A DNA stretch of 64,000 nt from Fibrella aestuarina BUZ 2 (GCF_000331105.1 NC_020054.1:6461815-6525814), one strand, 5' to 3'; shown: positions 43,797 to 53,365, numbered from the stretch's first letter. Translations and numbers: made by a program. Notes: generated by a model from the sequence alone, not told the origin.

Positions 43797-44645
43797 CTAT
43801 TGTCGCAAAACACCCGCCCGGTACTTGCCGGGCGACGTACCCAGCCGGGCCTGAAAGAGCCGGTTTAGGGTACTGATGTTGTCGAACCCAGCCTGCGTTG
43901 CAATCTGGCTGATGGGCAGATCAGTAGCCGTGAGCAACTGGCAGACGTGCGTCAGCCGCACTTTGTTGAGGTAGTCGACAAATGTCACGCCCATGTGCTG
44001 CCTGAACCACCGGCAGAAGGCGTTGGGCGAAAAGTGGCAGGCATGGGCAATTTCCTGCAACGAAACCGGGCGCTGGTAATGCGTATTGATGTAATCGACG
44101 GCCGTCCGGATGCGGGTAGCGGCACCAGTCATTACGGCATGGCGCTGATACGCCTGTTGCAGGATCGGCTCGCGCTCAGGTACGTTGCTGAGCCGGTCAA
44201 GCAGTTCGATGAGCCGCACCAACGCCGCCGTACCCGTCTGATGCACCGTCTCTTTCAGCAACGTAACCAGCACAGCGGCGGGGTTCGGAAACGAAAGCCC
44301 ACATCGGGCCGACTCGAAAAAGGCCGCCAATGGTTTACACTCGGCAAACGAATCGAGCAGGTTGGGCGGAAACTGGATGCAATACGCTTCGACTAACTCC
44401 CCTTGCTCATCGGCGTAGCTGACAAACGTGTGGGGCAGGCTCTCGCCAATCAGGAAAAGGCTTCCTTCGTCGTACAGCGAAATAGCATCGCCAATAAACC
44501 GCACCCCTTTCCCCCGTGCAAAGTAGACAAGCTCCAGTTCGGGATGGTAATGCCAGTGGGATTCAAAAGCCGGCTGGCAGAGCCGAAAGGCTTTGAACGA
44601 CGCAGTCGCCAGGTTGGTAATCCCCCTTTCCAGCTCAGGTTTCAT
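43797..44645 (-). CDS. AraC-family transcriptional regulator with cupin sensor
   Basis: A 282-residue regulator. The N-terminal half is a cupin arm for ligand sensing (HWHYHPELELVYFARGKGVR with His and Glu residues). The C-terminal about 100 residues are two AraC helix-turn-helix units (VSLQEIAHACHFSPNAFCRW, then LPISQIATQAGFDNISTLNR) with the end signature FQARLGTSPGKYR. It is divergent, by about 200 bases, from a PhyH-esterase-GH127 operon and is its likely activator. Confidence 0.93.
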   Translation of the reverse strand: MKPELERGITNLATASFKAFRLCQPAFESHWHYHPELELVYFARGKGVRFIGDAISLYDEGSLFLIGESLPHTFVSYADEQGELVEAYCIQFPPNLLDSFAECKPLAAFFESARCGLSFPNPAAVLVTLLKETVHQTGTAALVRLIELLDRLSNVPEREPILQQAYQRHAVMTGAATRIRTAVDYINTHYQRPVSLQEIAHACHFSPNAFCRWFRQHMGVTFVDYLNKVRLTHVCQLLTATDLPISQIATQAGFDNISTLNRLFQARLGTSPGKYRAGVLRQ

Positions 44646-44843
44646 AGGCAGACAGCGGTGAGGAGATGACCTTCAAAATGAGCCAATATTACCAGTGTAC
44701 TAGTACTAAACGATTGATACGGTTAATATCCGAAAAGTATTGGACTAAAGTGGTAAAACAGCAGCGTGCTTTTTGCGCGCACCTTTGCCTTATCCGAGCC
44801 GCTACGTTGGCTCCTCAGTTCAAGCTTATCACTATTCCTGTTT

Positions 44844-45647
44844 ATGCCCATGCAATCACTGGATACGCCCTACGAACTCCAACCCGAGCAGATCGATTTT
44901 TACCAGAAAAACCGGTTTATCAAACTCAAACACGTGTTCGACGCCGACACGCTGGCCCATTACAATGACGTTATCAGCCAGCAAGTAGCCTCGATGAACA
45001 CCGTATCTACTGCCCTCGACCAGCGCGACACCTACGGCAAGGCCTTTTTACAGCTATTCAACCTGTGGCGCGAAAACGAGGCTATCAAACCGTTTGTGTT
45101 CAGCCGACGGCTAGCCAGGATTGCCGCCGAGCTGATGCAGGTCGATGGCGTGCGGATGTACCACGATCAGGCGCTGTTCAAAGAAGGCGGTGGCGGCATC
45201 ACACCCTGGCATGCCGACCAGTACTACTGGCCGCTCAGCAGTGACAAGACCATCACGGCCTGGATTCCGTTGCAGGCCGTGCCCCTGCCCATGGGGCCAC
45301 TCGAATTCAGCGCGGGCAGCCACCGAATTGTGGAAGGCCGCGACCTGAAGATCAGCGACGACAGCGAGAAGCTCATCGCCGAAAAACTGCGCGTCACCGA
45401 CTTTGCGCACGTCATCGAACCGTTTGAGCTGGGCGAAGTGAGCTTCCATTCGGGGTGGGTGTTCCACCGCGCCGGTGCCAACGTGACCAATCAGGTACGG
45501 AAAGTGATGACCGTGATTTACATGGACAAGGATATGCTCCTGCAGCAGCCCACCAACAAGAACCAGGAAAACGATTGGCATACCTGGTGCCCCGGCGCCG
45601 AAGTTGGGCAGGTAATCGATACCGAACTGAATCCAGTCCTTTACTAG
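44844..45647 (+). CDS. Phytanoyl-CoA dioxygenase (PhyH) family protein
   Basis: Non-heme iron, 2-oxoglutarate-dependent oxygenase of about 267 residues. The frame opens at 44766, but the first part is hydrophobic and unlike the family; ATG 44844 or 44850 fits better. Iron ligands are His123 and Asp125 in TPWHADQYYWP and a distal His in FHSGWVFHRAGANVTNQ; the Arg of that segment binds 2-oxoglutarate. It hydroxylates an unknown small molecule. It is first in an operon with an esterase and GH127, 9 bases before the next gene. Confidence 0.88.
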   Translation: MPMQSLDTPYELQPEQIDFYQKNRFIKLKHVFDADTLAHYNDVISQQVASMNTVSTALDQRDTYGKAFLQLFNLWRENEAIKPFVFSRRLARIAAELMQVDGVRMYHDQALFKEGGGGITPWHADQYYWPLSSDKTITAWIPLQAVPLPMGPLEFSAGSHRIVEGRDLKISDDSEKLIAEKLRVTDFAHVIEPFELGEVSFHSGWVFHRAGANVTNQVRKVMTVIYMDKDMLLQQPTNKNQENDWHTWCPGAEVGQVIDTELNPVLY

Positions 45648-45656
45648 CCCGTTCCG

Positions 45657-46577
45657 ATGAACCGACTCGTCGCCTTACTGCTCGTTTGCTACACGTCGCT
45701 AACCTACGCCCAGCCTGTGCCCCGGCCCGTAGCGGGCACAATCAGGCGAATGGAAAACGTCGCGTCCAGGTTTGTCGAACCGCGCCACGTCGACATCTGG
45801 CTACCAGCCGGGTACAGCGCCAACAAGCAATACGCCGTCGTGTATATGCACGACGGGCAAATGCTTTTCGACTCGGCCACCACCTGGAATCACCAGAGCT
45901 GGGATGTCGATGACGTGGCTACCAGTCTGCTGGCGGCGCATCAGGTGCAGGACTTTATCGTGGTCGGCGTCTGGAACGCCGGGAAGAGTCGTCACGCCAA
46001 CTACTTTCCGCAAAAACCATACGCCTCACTGACTACTGAGCAGAAAGCGGCTGTCAACCAGCAGCTTCAGGCCATCGGCCGAACGACCGAACCCTTCCAG
46101 CCCAACTCAGATGCGTACCTGAAATTTCTGGTCACGGAGCTAAAACCGCACATCGACAGTACTTACGCCGTTTACACCGACCGGGCGCATACGTTTGTGG
46201 CGGGCAGCAGCATGGGCGGCCTCATTTCCCTGTATGCTCTCTGCGAATACCCGGCAGTTTTCGGTGGCGCGGCCTGCCTGTCTACCCACTGGCCGGGCAT
46301 TTTCTCGGTCGACAACAACCCCGTTCCGGCGGCTTTTTTCGACTATCTACGTACCCGGCTGCCTGACCCTAAAACGCATAAGCTCTATTTCGACTACGGC
46401 GATCAGACGTTGGACGCGCTTTATCCGCCGCTGCAACAGCAGGCCGATGCAGTGATGCGCACCAAAGGGTACACGGTCACGAACTGGACCACCCGGTTTT
46501 TCCCTGGCGAAAACCACAGCGAACAGGCCTGGCACAAACGGCTTGCTATTCCGCTCACCTTTCTGCTAACGAACTAA
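45657..46577 (+). CDS. Secreted alpha/beta-hydrolase esterase (esterase D/CE1-like)
   Basis: A 306-residue protein with a signal peptide (LVALLLVCYTSLTYAQ). It is of the putative esterase family (PF00756): RHVDIWLPAGYSANKQYAVV, YMHDGQMLFD, then the nucleophile elbow AGSSMGG with Ser185 and the C-terminal His in GENHSEQAW. The acid is likely the Asp in LYFDYGDQTLD. CE1-like enzymes remove acyl or feruloyl groups from plant polymers. Placement ahead of a GH127 gene with a 4-base gap suggests that it deacylates the same arabinose-containing substrate. Confidence 0.88.
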   Translation: MNRLVALLLVCYTSLTYAQPVPRPVAGTIRRMENVASRFVEPRHVDIWLPAGYSANKQYAVVYMHDGQMLFDSATTWNHQSWDVDDVATSLLAAHQVQDFIVVGVWNAGKSRHANYFPQKPYASLTTEQKAAVNQQLQAIGRTTEPFQPNSDAYLKFLVTELKPHIDSTYAVYTDRAHTFVAGSSMGGLISLYALCEYPAVFGGAACLSTHWPGIFSVDNNPVPAAFFDYLRTRLPDPKTHKLYFDYGDQTLDALYPPLQQQADAVMRTKGYTVTNWTTRFFPGENHSEQAWHKRLAIPLTFLLTN

Positions 46578-46581
46578 GCTC

Positions 46582-48504
46582 ATGATGATGCTACCTCTGT
46601 GCCGCCTCTGGTTGGCCCTTACCTGGGGGGCCCTCACTTGTGTAGCCGCCCCCAGTCTGTTGATGGCTCAGGCGCCGCTACCCGAAACCTATCAGTGGCT
46701 GCCCCTTGGCGACGTAAAGCCGAGAGGTTGGCTCCAGGCCCAGATGAAGCAGGACTTGCAGGGCTTCGTGGGAAACCTGGACCGGCTGGTGCCCGACCTG
46801 ATCGTGAAGGATGATATCTACGGCAAAAACCGCCTTACCACAAAGGTGAAAGCCAAAGACGTGGGCGCCATCGCCGAAAACGGCGACTGGAACGTGCAGT
46901 TCCTATGGTGGAACAGCGAAACCCAATCGAACTGGCGCGACGGATTTGTGCGGCAGGCGTTCCTGTCGGGCGATCTGAAGGCCCAACAGCGCGCCAAATC
47001 CTACATTACGGGTATACTGGCCACGCAGGATGCGGACGGTTACCTGGGCGTGTATGCCCCCGATCTGCGCTATAGGCTCACGGGCGAAAACGGCGAACTC
47101 TGGGCCAAAGCCACCCTGTTTCGGGTGCTGTTAGGCTATTACGAACTAACCAAAGACCCCCGGGTCTGGCAGGCGGTGGTGAAGGCCGTCGACAACGTGA
47201 TGGTCAATTACCCGATCAATCAGTCGTCGCCGTTCAGGGCCGAAAAGCCATTCGCGGGACTGAGCCACGGCCTCGTTTTCACCGATGTGCTCGACCGGCT
47301 CTACCAGCTCACCAACGATCGGAAATACCTCGACTACGCGCTGTTTCTGTACACCGATTATTCAAAAAACGCCGTCTCGGAAACCGATATCCAGTTGCCC
47401 AATATTCTGGACGACAACTACCGAATGCACGGGCACGGCGTACACAGCTACGAGCACCTTCGCCCGCTGACGGTGGCCTATTGGGCGTCGGGCGATGCGC
47501 AACTGAAGCAGGCGCTGGATCGATACCAGCAACGAATCGAGCAACTGACGACCCCCACCGGCGGCCCCATCGGTGACGAATGGATCACGCAGGCGTCGGC
47601 CGACGCCACCCAAACCGGCTACGAGTATTGCTCATTGCACGAGTTGCTGCATAGTTATTCGATGCTCTTGCAGAAAACGGGTCGCCCCGCCTACGCCGAT
47701 CAGATCGAGCGGCTGTTTTTTAACGCGGCCCAGGGCGCTCGCCACCCCACCCACAGCAGCATTGCTTACCTGAAAACCGACAATTCGTACGCGATGACCG
47801 GGACTCGAAACGGCGGAGGCGACCCCAAACAAACCCGCTACAAGTATTCGCCCGCCCACCAGGATGCTGCCGTCTGTTGCGTACCCAATGCGGGGCGTAT
47901 TGCCGCCTATTATGTGCAGGCCATGTGGATGCGCCAAGCCGACGGGCTGGTGGCCAACCTGCTTGGGCCCTGCCAACTAGCCACGCAGCTTGGCGACAAT
48001 GCTGTATCCATCCAGGAACAAACCGACTATCCTAACCAGACTAGTTTTGTGTTCACCATACAGGCGCAACGGCCCTTCCGGCTCAAAATCAGGCAACCCA
48101 CCTGGGCCACAGCCGCCACCTGTAGTCACCCCTACGACCGCGAACCGGGCTACCTCGCCCTGCCGGTCAAGGCGGGTAAAACCGTGATCCGGCTGGCCTT
48201 CAACGCCGCCGTGATGGCGCATCCGTTTGCCAACAGCGAAACCTATTTCAGCTACGGCCCTTTGGTCTACGCTCACCCCCTACCGGCCCAAGAAGCCGTT
48301 GTGAAGACCTTCCCGGTGGCGGGGTTCGCCGATCGGACGTACCGCCCCGTCGAACTGGCTACGTATCGGTACGTACCCAGCAGCCCGGCAACGTACCTGA
48401 ACTCGACCATCACCATCCGGGCAAAAAATGAAAAAACGCAGGTGATCGAGCCGATCCGGCTGGTACCCGTAGCGGGGACGATTCTGCGGCAGGTTACATT
48501 CTAA
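46582..48504 (+). CDS. GH127-family beta-L-arabinofuranosidase-like protein
   Basis: A 640-residue exported protein (signal ending LLMAQ). The (alpha/alpha)6 barrel of GH127 (old DUF1680) begins at PLGDVKPRGWLQAQM. The zinc/catalytic set of the family is present: Glu348 and Cys350 in YEYCSLHE, and Cys432-Cys433 in AAVCCVPNAGR, matching the Glu-x-Cys and Cys-Cys of the characterised HypBA1 enzyme. Release of beta-L-arabinofuranose is the inferred reaction; the family also covers other specificities (GH146 relatives). It is last in the AraC-linked operon. The next gene is convergent. Confidence 0.9.
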   Translation: MMMLPLCRLWLALTWGALTCVAAPSLLMAQAPLPETYQWLPLGDVKPRGWLQAQMKQDLQGFVGNLDRLVPDLIVKDDIYGKNRLTTKVKAKDVGAIAENGDWNVQFLWWNSETQSNWRDGFVRQAFLSGDLKAQQRAKSYITGILATQDADGYLGVYAPDLRYRLTGENGELWAKATLFRVLLGYYELTKDPRVWQAVVKAVDNVMVNYPINQSSPFRAEKPFAGLSHGLVFTDVLDRLYQLTNDRKYLDYALFLYTDYSKNAVSETDIQLPNILDDNYRMHGHGVHSYEHLRPLTVAYWASGDAQLKQALDRYQQRIEQLTTPTGGPIGDEWITQASADATQTGYEYCSLHELLHSYSMLLQKTGRPAYADQIERLFFNAAQGARHPTHSSIAYLKTDNSYAMTGTRNGGGDPKQTRYKYSPAHQDAAVCCVPNAGRIAAYYVQAMWMRQADGLVANLLGPCQLATQLGDNAVSIQEQTDYPNQTSFVFTIQAQRPFRLKIRQPTWATAATCSHPYDREPGYLALPVKAGKTVIRLAFNAAVMAHPFANSETYFSYGPLVYAHPLPAQEAVVKTFPVAGFADRTYRPVELATYRYVPSSPATYLNSTITIRAKNEKTQVIEPIRLVPVAGTILRQVTF

Positions 48505-48553
48505 GCCCTTCTTCAGCCACCATATGACCTCGTTTAGGCCCAGCAAAATTTAC

Positions 48554-49576
48554 CTAGGGGCGCATTTGCAGACCCTTGGTATCGAGGTACCAGTGCGTCA
48601 CGCAACTGATTTGATTGGGCGTAGCGGTCCACGTTGTCAAATCGAACGTACCTGAGCCGTCGGCCGTCCCTTGCACTTCGATCGCCCGAAGCGCCTTCTT
48701 ACCGCCGATCCAGACAAGCGGCTTACCCACAACGCATTGATCGGGCTTGCTCGGTTTGGTGGGAGCAACGAAATAAGCGACTCCTTGGCCAAAGACCCGG
48801 GCGAGGCCATTGGCATCAATGGCAACCGCCGTTTGCTCACTCACGCCAATGCCCCGCCCGGTCAGGTCCCAGTCGGTGCGCATCCGGGCCAGAAACGCCG
48901 CCAGCCTTCCCTGTCGTTTGCGCTCGGCAAAATGGGTATCTGTGATGGTGTTGGCCAGAAATGGTGCGTCGATAAAATCGTTGCGGCCCAGCATCAGGTT
49001 CGGGTGATAGGGGTCGCTCAGGGCTTCGGCCGAGGTAAGGCTCTCCCGAAAAGCCGGGTAATACAGCCCGCCCAATATGGCACAACCTGCGCTCGTACCA
49101 CCCACGGGCACTTTCTTGGTATTGATGAGGTAATTGATCGCCTCTTCTACCTTCGAGTCCTTCCAGTAGTTGACATACTTGGCCTGGTCACCACCCGCGA
49201 TAAACAACGCTTCGGCGTTGCGGATGGTCTGCGCGACGGAATCGTCGTTGGCCCAATCGCCTGAGTTCAGCAGAATGGTCTCGACCGAGTTGACGGATTC
49301 GCCCAGTTCCGAAAACAGGTATTGATTGTACCCATCAGCCCCACTCGCCCGCAGAATAACTACGTCGCCCCCACCAGCTCTTTTCAGCAACCACCGCATG
49401 GCCGCGGCCACGTCTGTACTACCACCCGCCAGCAGCATACCGGGCGTGGTGGTGGTGGTTACGTCGGCGGGGTCGCCGGTGAGCCAACTGGTGGGCGTAT
49501 CAGGTACGTTGGTGGGCCTTAGTGCTAAACCAAGCAGGCTTAGTAAAGCCAGTGTCAGGGCGGATAGTCGATTCAT
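48554..49576 (-). CDS. Cyanophycinase-like peptidase (S51 family), exported
   Basis: About 340 residues with the ATG at 49576, which gives a signal peptide (MNRLSALTLALLSLLGLA). The S51 nucleophile Ser162 lies in GGTSAGCAI, preceded by LFIAGGDQAKYVNYW; later come TDTHFAERKRQGRLAAFLAR and GIGVSEQTAVAID, all typical of cyanophycinase and peptidase E. Bacteroidota forms usually have no cyanophycin synthetase partner, so the substrate may be isoaspartyl or other peptides. A terminator separates it from the upstream gene. Confidence 0.9.
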   Translation of the reverse strand: MNRLSALTLALLSLLGLALRPTNVPDTPTSWLTGDPADVTTTTTPGMLLAGGSTDVAAAMRWLLKRAGGGDVVILRASGADGYNQYLFSELGESVNSVETILLNSGDWANDDSVAQTIRNAEALFIAGGDQAKYVNYWKDSKVEEAINYLINTKKVPVGGTSAGCAILGGLYYPAFRESLTSAEALSDPYHPNLMLGRNDFIDAPFLANTITDTHFAERKRQGRLAAFLARMRTDWDLTGRGIGVSEQTAVAIDANGLARVFGQGVAYFVAPTKPSKPDQCVVGKPLVWIGGKKALRAIEVQGTADGSGTFDLTTWTATPNQISCVTHWYLDTKGLQMRP

Positions 49577-49627
49577 GGATGGGTGGGGTATGTCAGTACT
49601 AGCACAGTTCGCGCCTACGTGACAGGC

Positions 49628-49662
49628 AAAAATAAAGCCCGACACCTTTCGGCATCGGGCTT
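49628..49662 (-). terminator. Rho-independent terminator of the YugP-like protease gene
   Basis: On the minus strand AAGCCCGA pairs with TCGGGCTT around a 12-base loop and is followed by TATTTTT. Confidence 0.85.
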
Positions 49663-49689
49663 CGGCTTAAATCTAGTCAGATTCGTCCG

Positions 49690-50373
49690 TTAATCGCGGC
49701 TACGTCCGTTCAGGATGCTCACGTAATAGAGCAACGTAGCCAGCGAACTCAGGGCGGCCACTACGTAGGTCATCGCGGCCCATTTCAGGCCATCTTTCGC
49801 TACGCCATACTCCCGCTGCGATACCACGCCGCGGCTCTCAATCCAGGCCAGCGCGCGTTTGCTGGCGTCGAACTCAACGGGCAGCGTGATGAAGCTAAAC
49901 AGGGTCGTGACGGCAAAAAGACTGACACCGATCGTCAGCGGTATCAACGTGCTGTTGATCATCAGGATACCCGCCAGCAAAATCCACTGCATGTATTGCG
50001 AGGAGATGCTCACGAACGGCACAATGGCCGAACGGAACTGAAGCGGGCCGTAGGCTACCTTATGTTGCACAGCGTGGCCGCACTCGTGGGCCGCCACGGC
50101 CGCCGCCATCACACTCCGCCCATGGTAGACATCGGGTGAGAGGTTCACGGTTTTGTCCTGCGGGTTGTAGTGGTCGGTGAGTTGGCCCTCAACCGACAGC
50201 ACGCGCACGTCGGAGACGCCGTTTTCATACAGCATCTTTTCGGCCACTTCGGCTCCGGTCAGGCCGCTGCTGAGCGGAATCTGTGAGTACTCGCTGAATT
50301 TGCTCCGCAGTCGCCACTGCACAAACAGGCCGACGAGGAACAGGATAATCATTAACAAATAAGCACCAGGCAT
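49690..50373 (-). CDS. YugP-like zinc metallopeptidase, membrane-bound
   Basis: A 227-residue membrane protease of the Zn_peptidase_2 (PF04298) family. The zinc motif HECGHAVQH follows AAAVAAHECG, with an N-terminal helix (YLLMIILFLVGLFVQWRL) and two to three further helices (WILLAGILMINSTLIPLTIG; TYVVAALSSLATLLYYVSIL). The EFDASKRALAWI motif gives the third ligand. The natural substrate is unknown. It has its own terminator. Confidence 0.93.
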   Translation of the reverse strand: MPGAYLLMIILFLVGLFVQWRLRSKFSEYSQIPLSSGLTGAEVAEKMLYENGVSDVRVLSVEGQLTDHYNPQDKTVNLSPDVYHGRSVMAAAVAAHECGHAVQHKVAYGPLQFRSAIVPFVSISSQYMQWILLAGILMINSTLIPLTIGVSLFAVTTLFSFITLPVEFDASKRALAWIESRGVVSQREYGVAKDGLKWAAMTYVVAALSSLATLLYYVSILNGRSRD

Positions 50374-50524
50374 GGTCGTTGGAATTGGTTACGGTTGCTA
50401 ATACACGCTAACAACTCAGTAAGAAAACAAAGTGTTGGCCAAAAATGTCCCATCTCCCATTCCACTCGTCCGGCCGGGCTGCCGTTGGTCAAGGGCGAAC
50501 GGCAGTCCGACTCTGGGTACGTTG

Positions 50525-51007
50525 TCAGCCGTAAGCTGCCACAATTTTTCCGATCAGCGCGGTGGTTGAGTAGCCCGGCACCAGTGCGATGGTCTCAACG
50601 CTTCCGCCGTTGCTCAGCACAAAATCGGCCCCTACGATGGTAGCCACGCTGTAATCGTCGCCTTTTACGAGTACATCGGGCCGCACGGCTTCAATCAGTT
50701 CAAGCGGCGTGGGTTCGTCGAACAACGTCACAATATCCACAAATTGCAGGGCGGCCATAAGCCGGGCGCGGGCCGTTTCGTTCACTACTGGCCGCAACGG
50801 GCCTTTGATCCGGCTCACTGAGGCATCGGTGTTGAGGCCTAGCACCAGTTTGTCGCCCAGGGCGCGGGCTTTTTCGAGGTAATCGATATGGCCCAGGTGT
50901 ACGATATCGAAGCACCCGTTGGTAAATACCACGCGCAGCCCCTGCTGATGCCAATCGGCCACCTGCGCTACGGCGTCATCGCGGGTATGTATTTTAGAGG
51001 CAGTCAT
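50525..51007 (-). CDS. rfaE2: D-glycero-beta-D-manno-heptose 1-phosphate adenylyltransferase
   Basis: A 160-residue nucleotidyltransferase that makes ADP-heptose for lipopolysaccharide core. It is the stand-alone C-terminal half of HldE. The signature TNGCFDIVHLGHIDYLEKAR contains the HxGH motif, and later parts VVNETARARLMAALQFVDIV and RPDVLVKGDDY are typical. The heptokinase half is not in the window. It is followed upstream by a flippase-like gene on the same strand with 47 bases between. Confidence 0.95.
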   Translation of the reverse strand: MTASKIHTRDDAVAQVADWHQQGLRVVFTNGCFDIVHLGHIDYLEKARALGDKLVLGLNTDASVSRIKGPLRPVVNETARARLMAALQFVDIVTLFDEPTPLELIEAVRPDVLVKGDDYSVATIVGADFVLSNGGSVETIALVPGYSTTALIGKIVAAYG

Positions 51008-51054
51008 GTGATCAGGGCAGTAAGCTTATTTCGTAAAAATCACGTACGGACCAA

Positions 51055-52077
51055 TCAGCGGCCTTCCCCGATGGTGGCCGCACCAACCGTCGGGTCGGCA
51101 GCCCGGCCCCGGCCCAACACAAGTAGAAACGCCAGCCCACCCGCCACGATGACCACAGCCCATTGCGACAGCAACATCAGCGTGGCCAGCGTTTGCCCGT
51201 CCTGCTTGGTGAGGCCATACAGCACCAGCGCCGACCCCACCATGATGTTGAACGAGCCCAGCCCGCCTTGCGTGGGCGCAGCCATACCGATACTGCCCAT
51301 CATCAGGATGGTGAGCGCCGCTACCGGACCCAGGCTGGCGGTTTGTGGCATGGCGAAAAACAGGACGTAGGTCGAGAAATAGTAGAGCGTCCAGATGAGC
51401 AGCGTATGAAAAATAAACAAGCCCGGCTGACGCAGTTTCCGCACGCTTAGCAGCCCCTCGAGCAGGCCCAGCACGAAGGTTTCGACTTTGGCAAACAGCG
51501 CATTACGCCGCAGCACTTCTTTGTATCGGTTGTACAGAAACAGGGCCACGACGGCGCTGCCCAGCCCAGCGGCCAGGAGCCAGTACAGACCGGCTTTTGA
51601 GCCACCGCCGCCTTTGCCAGCAAATAACTCCATCACCAGATCGCCCAGCCGACCGGCTTCCAGCACGAGCGTCAGGCCGATTACCAGCAGCAGCATGAGT
51701 ACGTCGAAAATCCGCTCGGCAACGACCGTTCCGAAACTGACGTTGACAGGTACGTTGTCCAGCCGGTTGAGCGTACCGCAGCGCGTTACTTCACCCATGC
51801 GCGGAATCAGCAGGTTGGCGAAATAGCCCGTCATTACCGACAGCAGGGCGTTGGTCTGCGAAGGCCGCTGCCCCACCACCGGCTCGAGCAGCAGGCTCCA
51901 CCGGACGCCCCGGCTCCAGTGGGCCACCATGATGATGACGGCGTAGGCGCCCACCCACAGGTAATTGGCCTGCGCGATGGCGGCAAACATGGCGTCGAGG
52001 TCGATGTCTTTGAAGACATACCACAACAAGCCGCCCGCAATGGTCAGCGAGATGGCGTAGGTCAGCAGGTTTTTCAT
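51055..52077 (-). CDS. Lysylphosphatidylglycerol synthase-type transmembrane/flippase-like protein
   Basis: A 340-residue polytopic protein with about eight helices, of the TIGR00374/LPG_synthase_TM family. Features: SRGVRWSLLLEPVVGQ, SVMTGYFANLLIPRMGEVTR with the conserved Arg, and TILMMGSIGMAAPTQGGLGS. Such proteins are believed to move or modify lipids; the cytosolic LPG synthase domain is absent. Its ATG overlaps the stop of the upstream DUF4293 gene (TAATG), so translation is coupled. Confidence 0.92.
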   Translation of the reverse strand: MKNLLTYAISLTIAGGLLWYVFKDIDLDAMFAAIAQANYLWVGAYAVIIMVAHWSRGVRWSLLLEPVVGQRPSQTNALLSVMTGYFANLLIPRMGEVTRCGTLNRLDNVPVNVSFGTVVAERIFDVLMLLLVIGLTLVLEAGRLGDLVMELFAGKGGGGSKAGLYWLLAAGLGSAVVALFLYNRYKEVLRRNALFAKVETFVLGLLEGLLSVRKLRQPGLFIFHTLLIWTLYYFSTYVLFFAMPQTASLGPVAALTILMMGSIGMAAPTQGGLGSFNIMVGSALVLYGLTKQDGQTLATLMLLSQWAVVIVAGGLAFLLVLGRGRAADPTVGAATIGEGR

Positions 52078-52550
52078 TACCGGATGCGGTTCGACTCGCG
52101 CACGAGCTTTTCGTCGCGACGGATGAAGCGGTTAGCCAGCGCATTCAGCACCAGTGCCACCACGATAGACCAGAAACCCGTCAGGAACGAACCCTGATCG
52201 GCTGGATTTCCGTACGATTTTCCGTTTATTAGTACGTTATACAAAATAACGCCCATGGAAGCCGTCAGCAGAATGGCATTGACGGCGCAAAGACCCATTT
52301 GCAGTAATCTTTTTTTGTACTGAAAAATGGCGACCAACGCGATGACGGCGATGATTACCAGTAGCCCGCCCAGATACCAAAGCGGCGTAACAAAGGTGGT
52401 AACACCTTGTTCATAAGCATATTGCAGCGAAGTAAGCTCGGCTTCTTCGCCAGGTTTGCTGCCGGGTTTCTCCCAGATGGGGTTGGCCAGCGTTACCCCC
52501 ATAGCGGCGGCAATCAGGAACAGGAAGATACTTTGAATGCGTTGAATCAT
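52077..52550 (-). CDS. DUF4293 family membrane protein
   Basis: A 157-residue protein with four helices, of the Bacteroidota-specific DUF4293 family (MIQRIQSIFLFLIAAAMGVT start is diagnostic). The second and third helices (LWYLGGLLVIIAVIALVAIF, GLCAVNAILLTASMGVILYN) flank a short basic loop. Its function is unknown; it usually sits near rho or lipid genes. Its stop codon overlaps the start of the flippase-like gene by one base. Confidence 0.92.
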   Translation of the reverse strand: MIQRIQSIFLFLIAAAMGVTLANPIWEKPGSKPGEEAELTSLQYAYEQGVTTFVTPLWYLGGLLVIIAVIALVAIFQYKKRLLQMGLCAVNAILLTASMGVILYNVLINGKSYGNPADQGSFLTGFWSIVVALVLNALANRFIRRDEKLVRESNRIR

Positions 52551-52687
52551 GATCGGACTCGAAAACTAACTTTAGTAATAAAACTGTTCAGCCATCAGTA
52601 AACAACTAAGGCTGTTTTGCTCTTATTGATTAACCCAGTGCGGTACGTAATCGCATACAAAAGTAGCCCGAAAGCATGGCATAACGC

Positions 52688-53347
52688 ATGAATACGCAAG
52701 TCGTCGTTACGGCAGATGGGTCACACTCGATCCTGAACACCGACATTGGTCAGCATTATCATTCTATTTACGGAGCCATTCAGGAATCGGAGCGGGTATT
52801 TATTGAGCTCGGTCTGACCTATGCGTTTACCTTATTCGAGGGGCCGATCCGGGTTTTCGAGATGGGGTTTGGCACGGGGCTCAATGCCCTGATGACGACC
52901 CGGGAAGCGATGCGCCTGCACCACCCTATCGACTACGTAGCCGTAGAAGCTTACCCGATTGATCCCACAGCGGGCAAATCGCTCAATTATGATGGGCAGC
53001 TAACCACCTTCTGGCTCGACGATCTGCACGATGCTCCCTGGGGCATCCAGACGCCCATTACCCCCTACTTTACGCTGACCAAATACCGGACGCCCATTCA
53101 GGCGTTGCCCAACGTAGGGCCGTTTCACGTGATCTACTACGATGCGTTTGCCCCCGAAGGCCAGCCCGAACTCTGGACGACCGAGATTTTTGAGCAAATG
53201 GCCTCCATGCTTCGGCCCGGTGGTATCCTGACAACCTACTGCTCGAAATCGGCGGTGCAGCGAAACCTGCGCGACGCTGGTTTTCTGGTGGAAAAACACA
53301 CGGGCCCGGCTCGCAAGCGCGAGGTCATCCGGGCCATTCGGTTGTAA
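52688..53347 (+). CDS. mnmD: tRNA (5-methylaminomethyl-2-thiouridine) methyltransferase MnmD
   Basis: A 219-residue SAM-dependent enzyme that completes the mnm5s2U34 modification in tRNA; it is the MTase half of MnmC, encoded alone. The opening TADGSHSILNTDIGQHYHSI, the SAM site VFEMGFGTGLNALMT, VAVEAYPIDP and YYDAFAPEGQPELW with the DAFxP motif are typical. The FAD oxidase half is absent, as in many Bacteroidota. It is convergent with the Y-family polymerase gene. Confidence 0.94.
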   Translation: MNTQVVVTADGSHSILNTDIGQHYHSIYGAIQESERVFIELGLTYAFTLFEGPIRVFEMGFGTGLNALMTTREAMRLHHPIDYVAVEAYPIDPTAGKSLNYDGQLTTFWLDDLHDAPWGIQTPITPYFTLTKYRTPIQALPNVGPFHVIYYDAFAPEGQPELWTTEIFEQMASMLRPGGILTTYCSKSAVQRNLRDAGFLVEKHTGPARKREVIRAIRL

Positions 53348-53365
53348 TGAAACCGTAGCGTTTCC

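Noticed and set aside
44766..44843. Hydrophobic N-terminal extension of the PhyH protein as a signal peptide
   Set aside because: PhyH enzymes are cytosolic and the family similarity begins near 44844. The extension lies in the regulatory gap shared with the AraC gene, though export cannot be ruled out fully.
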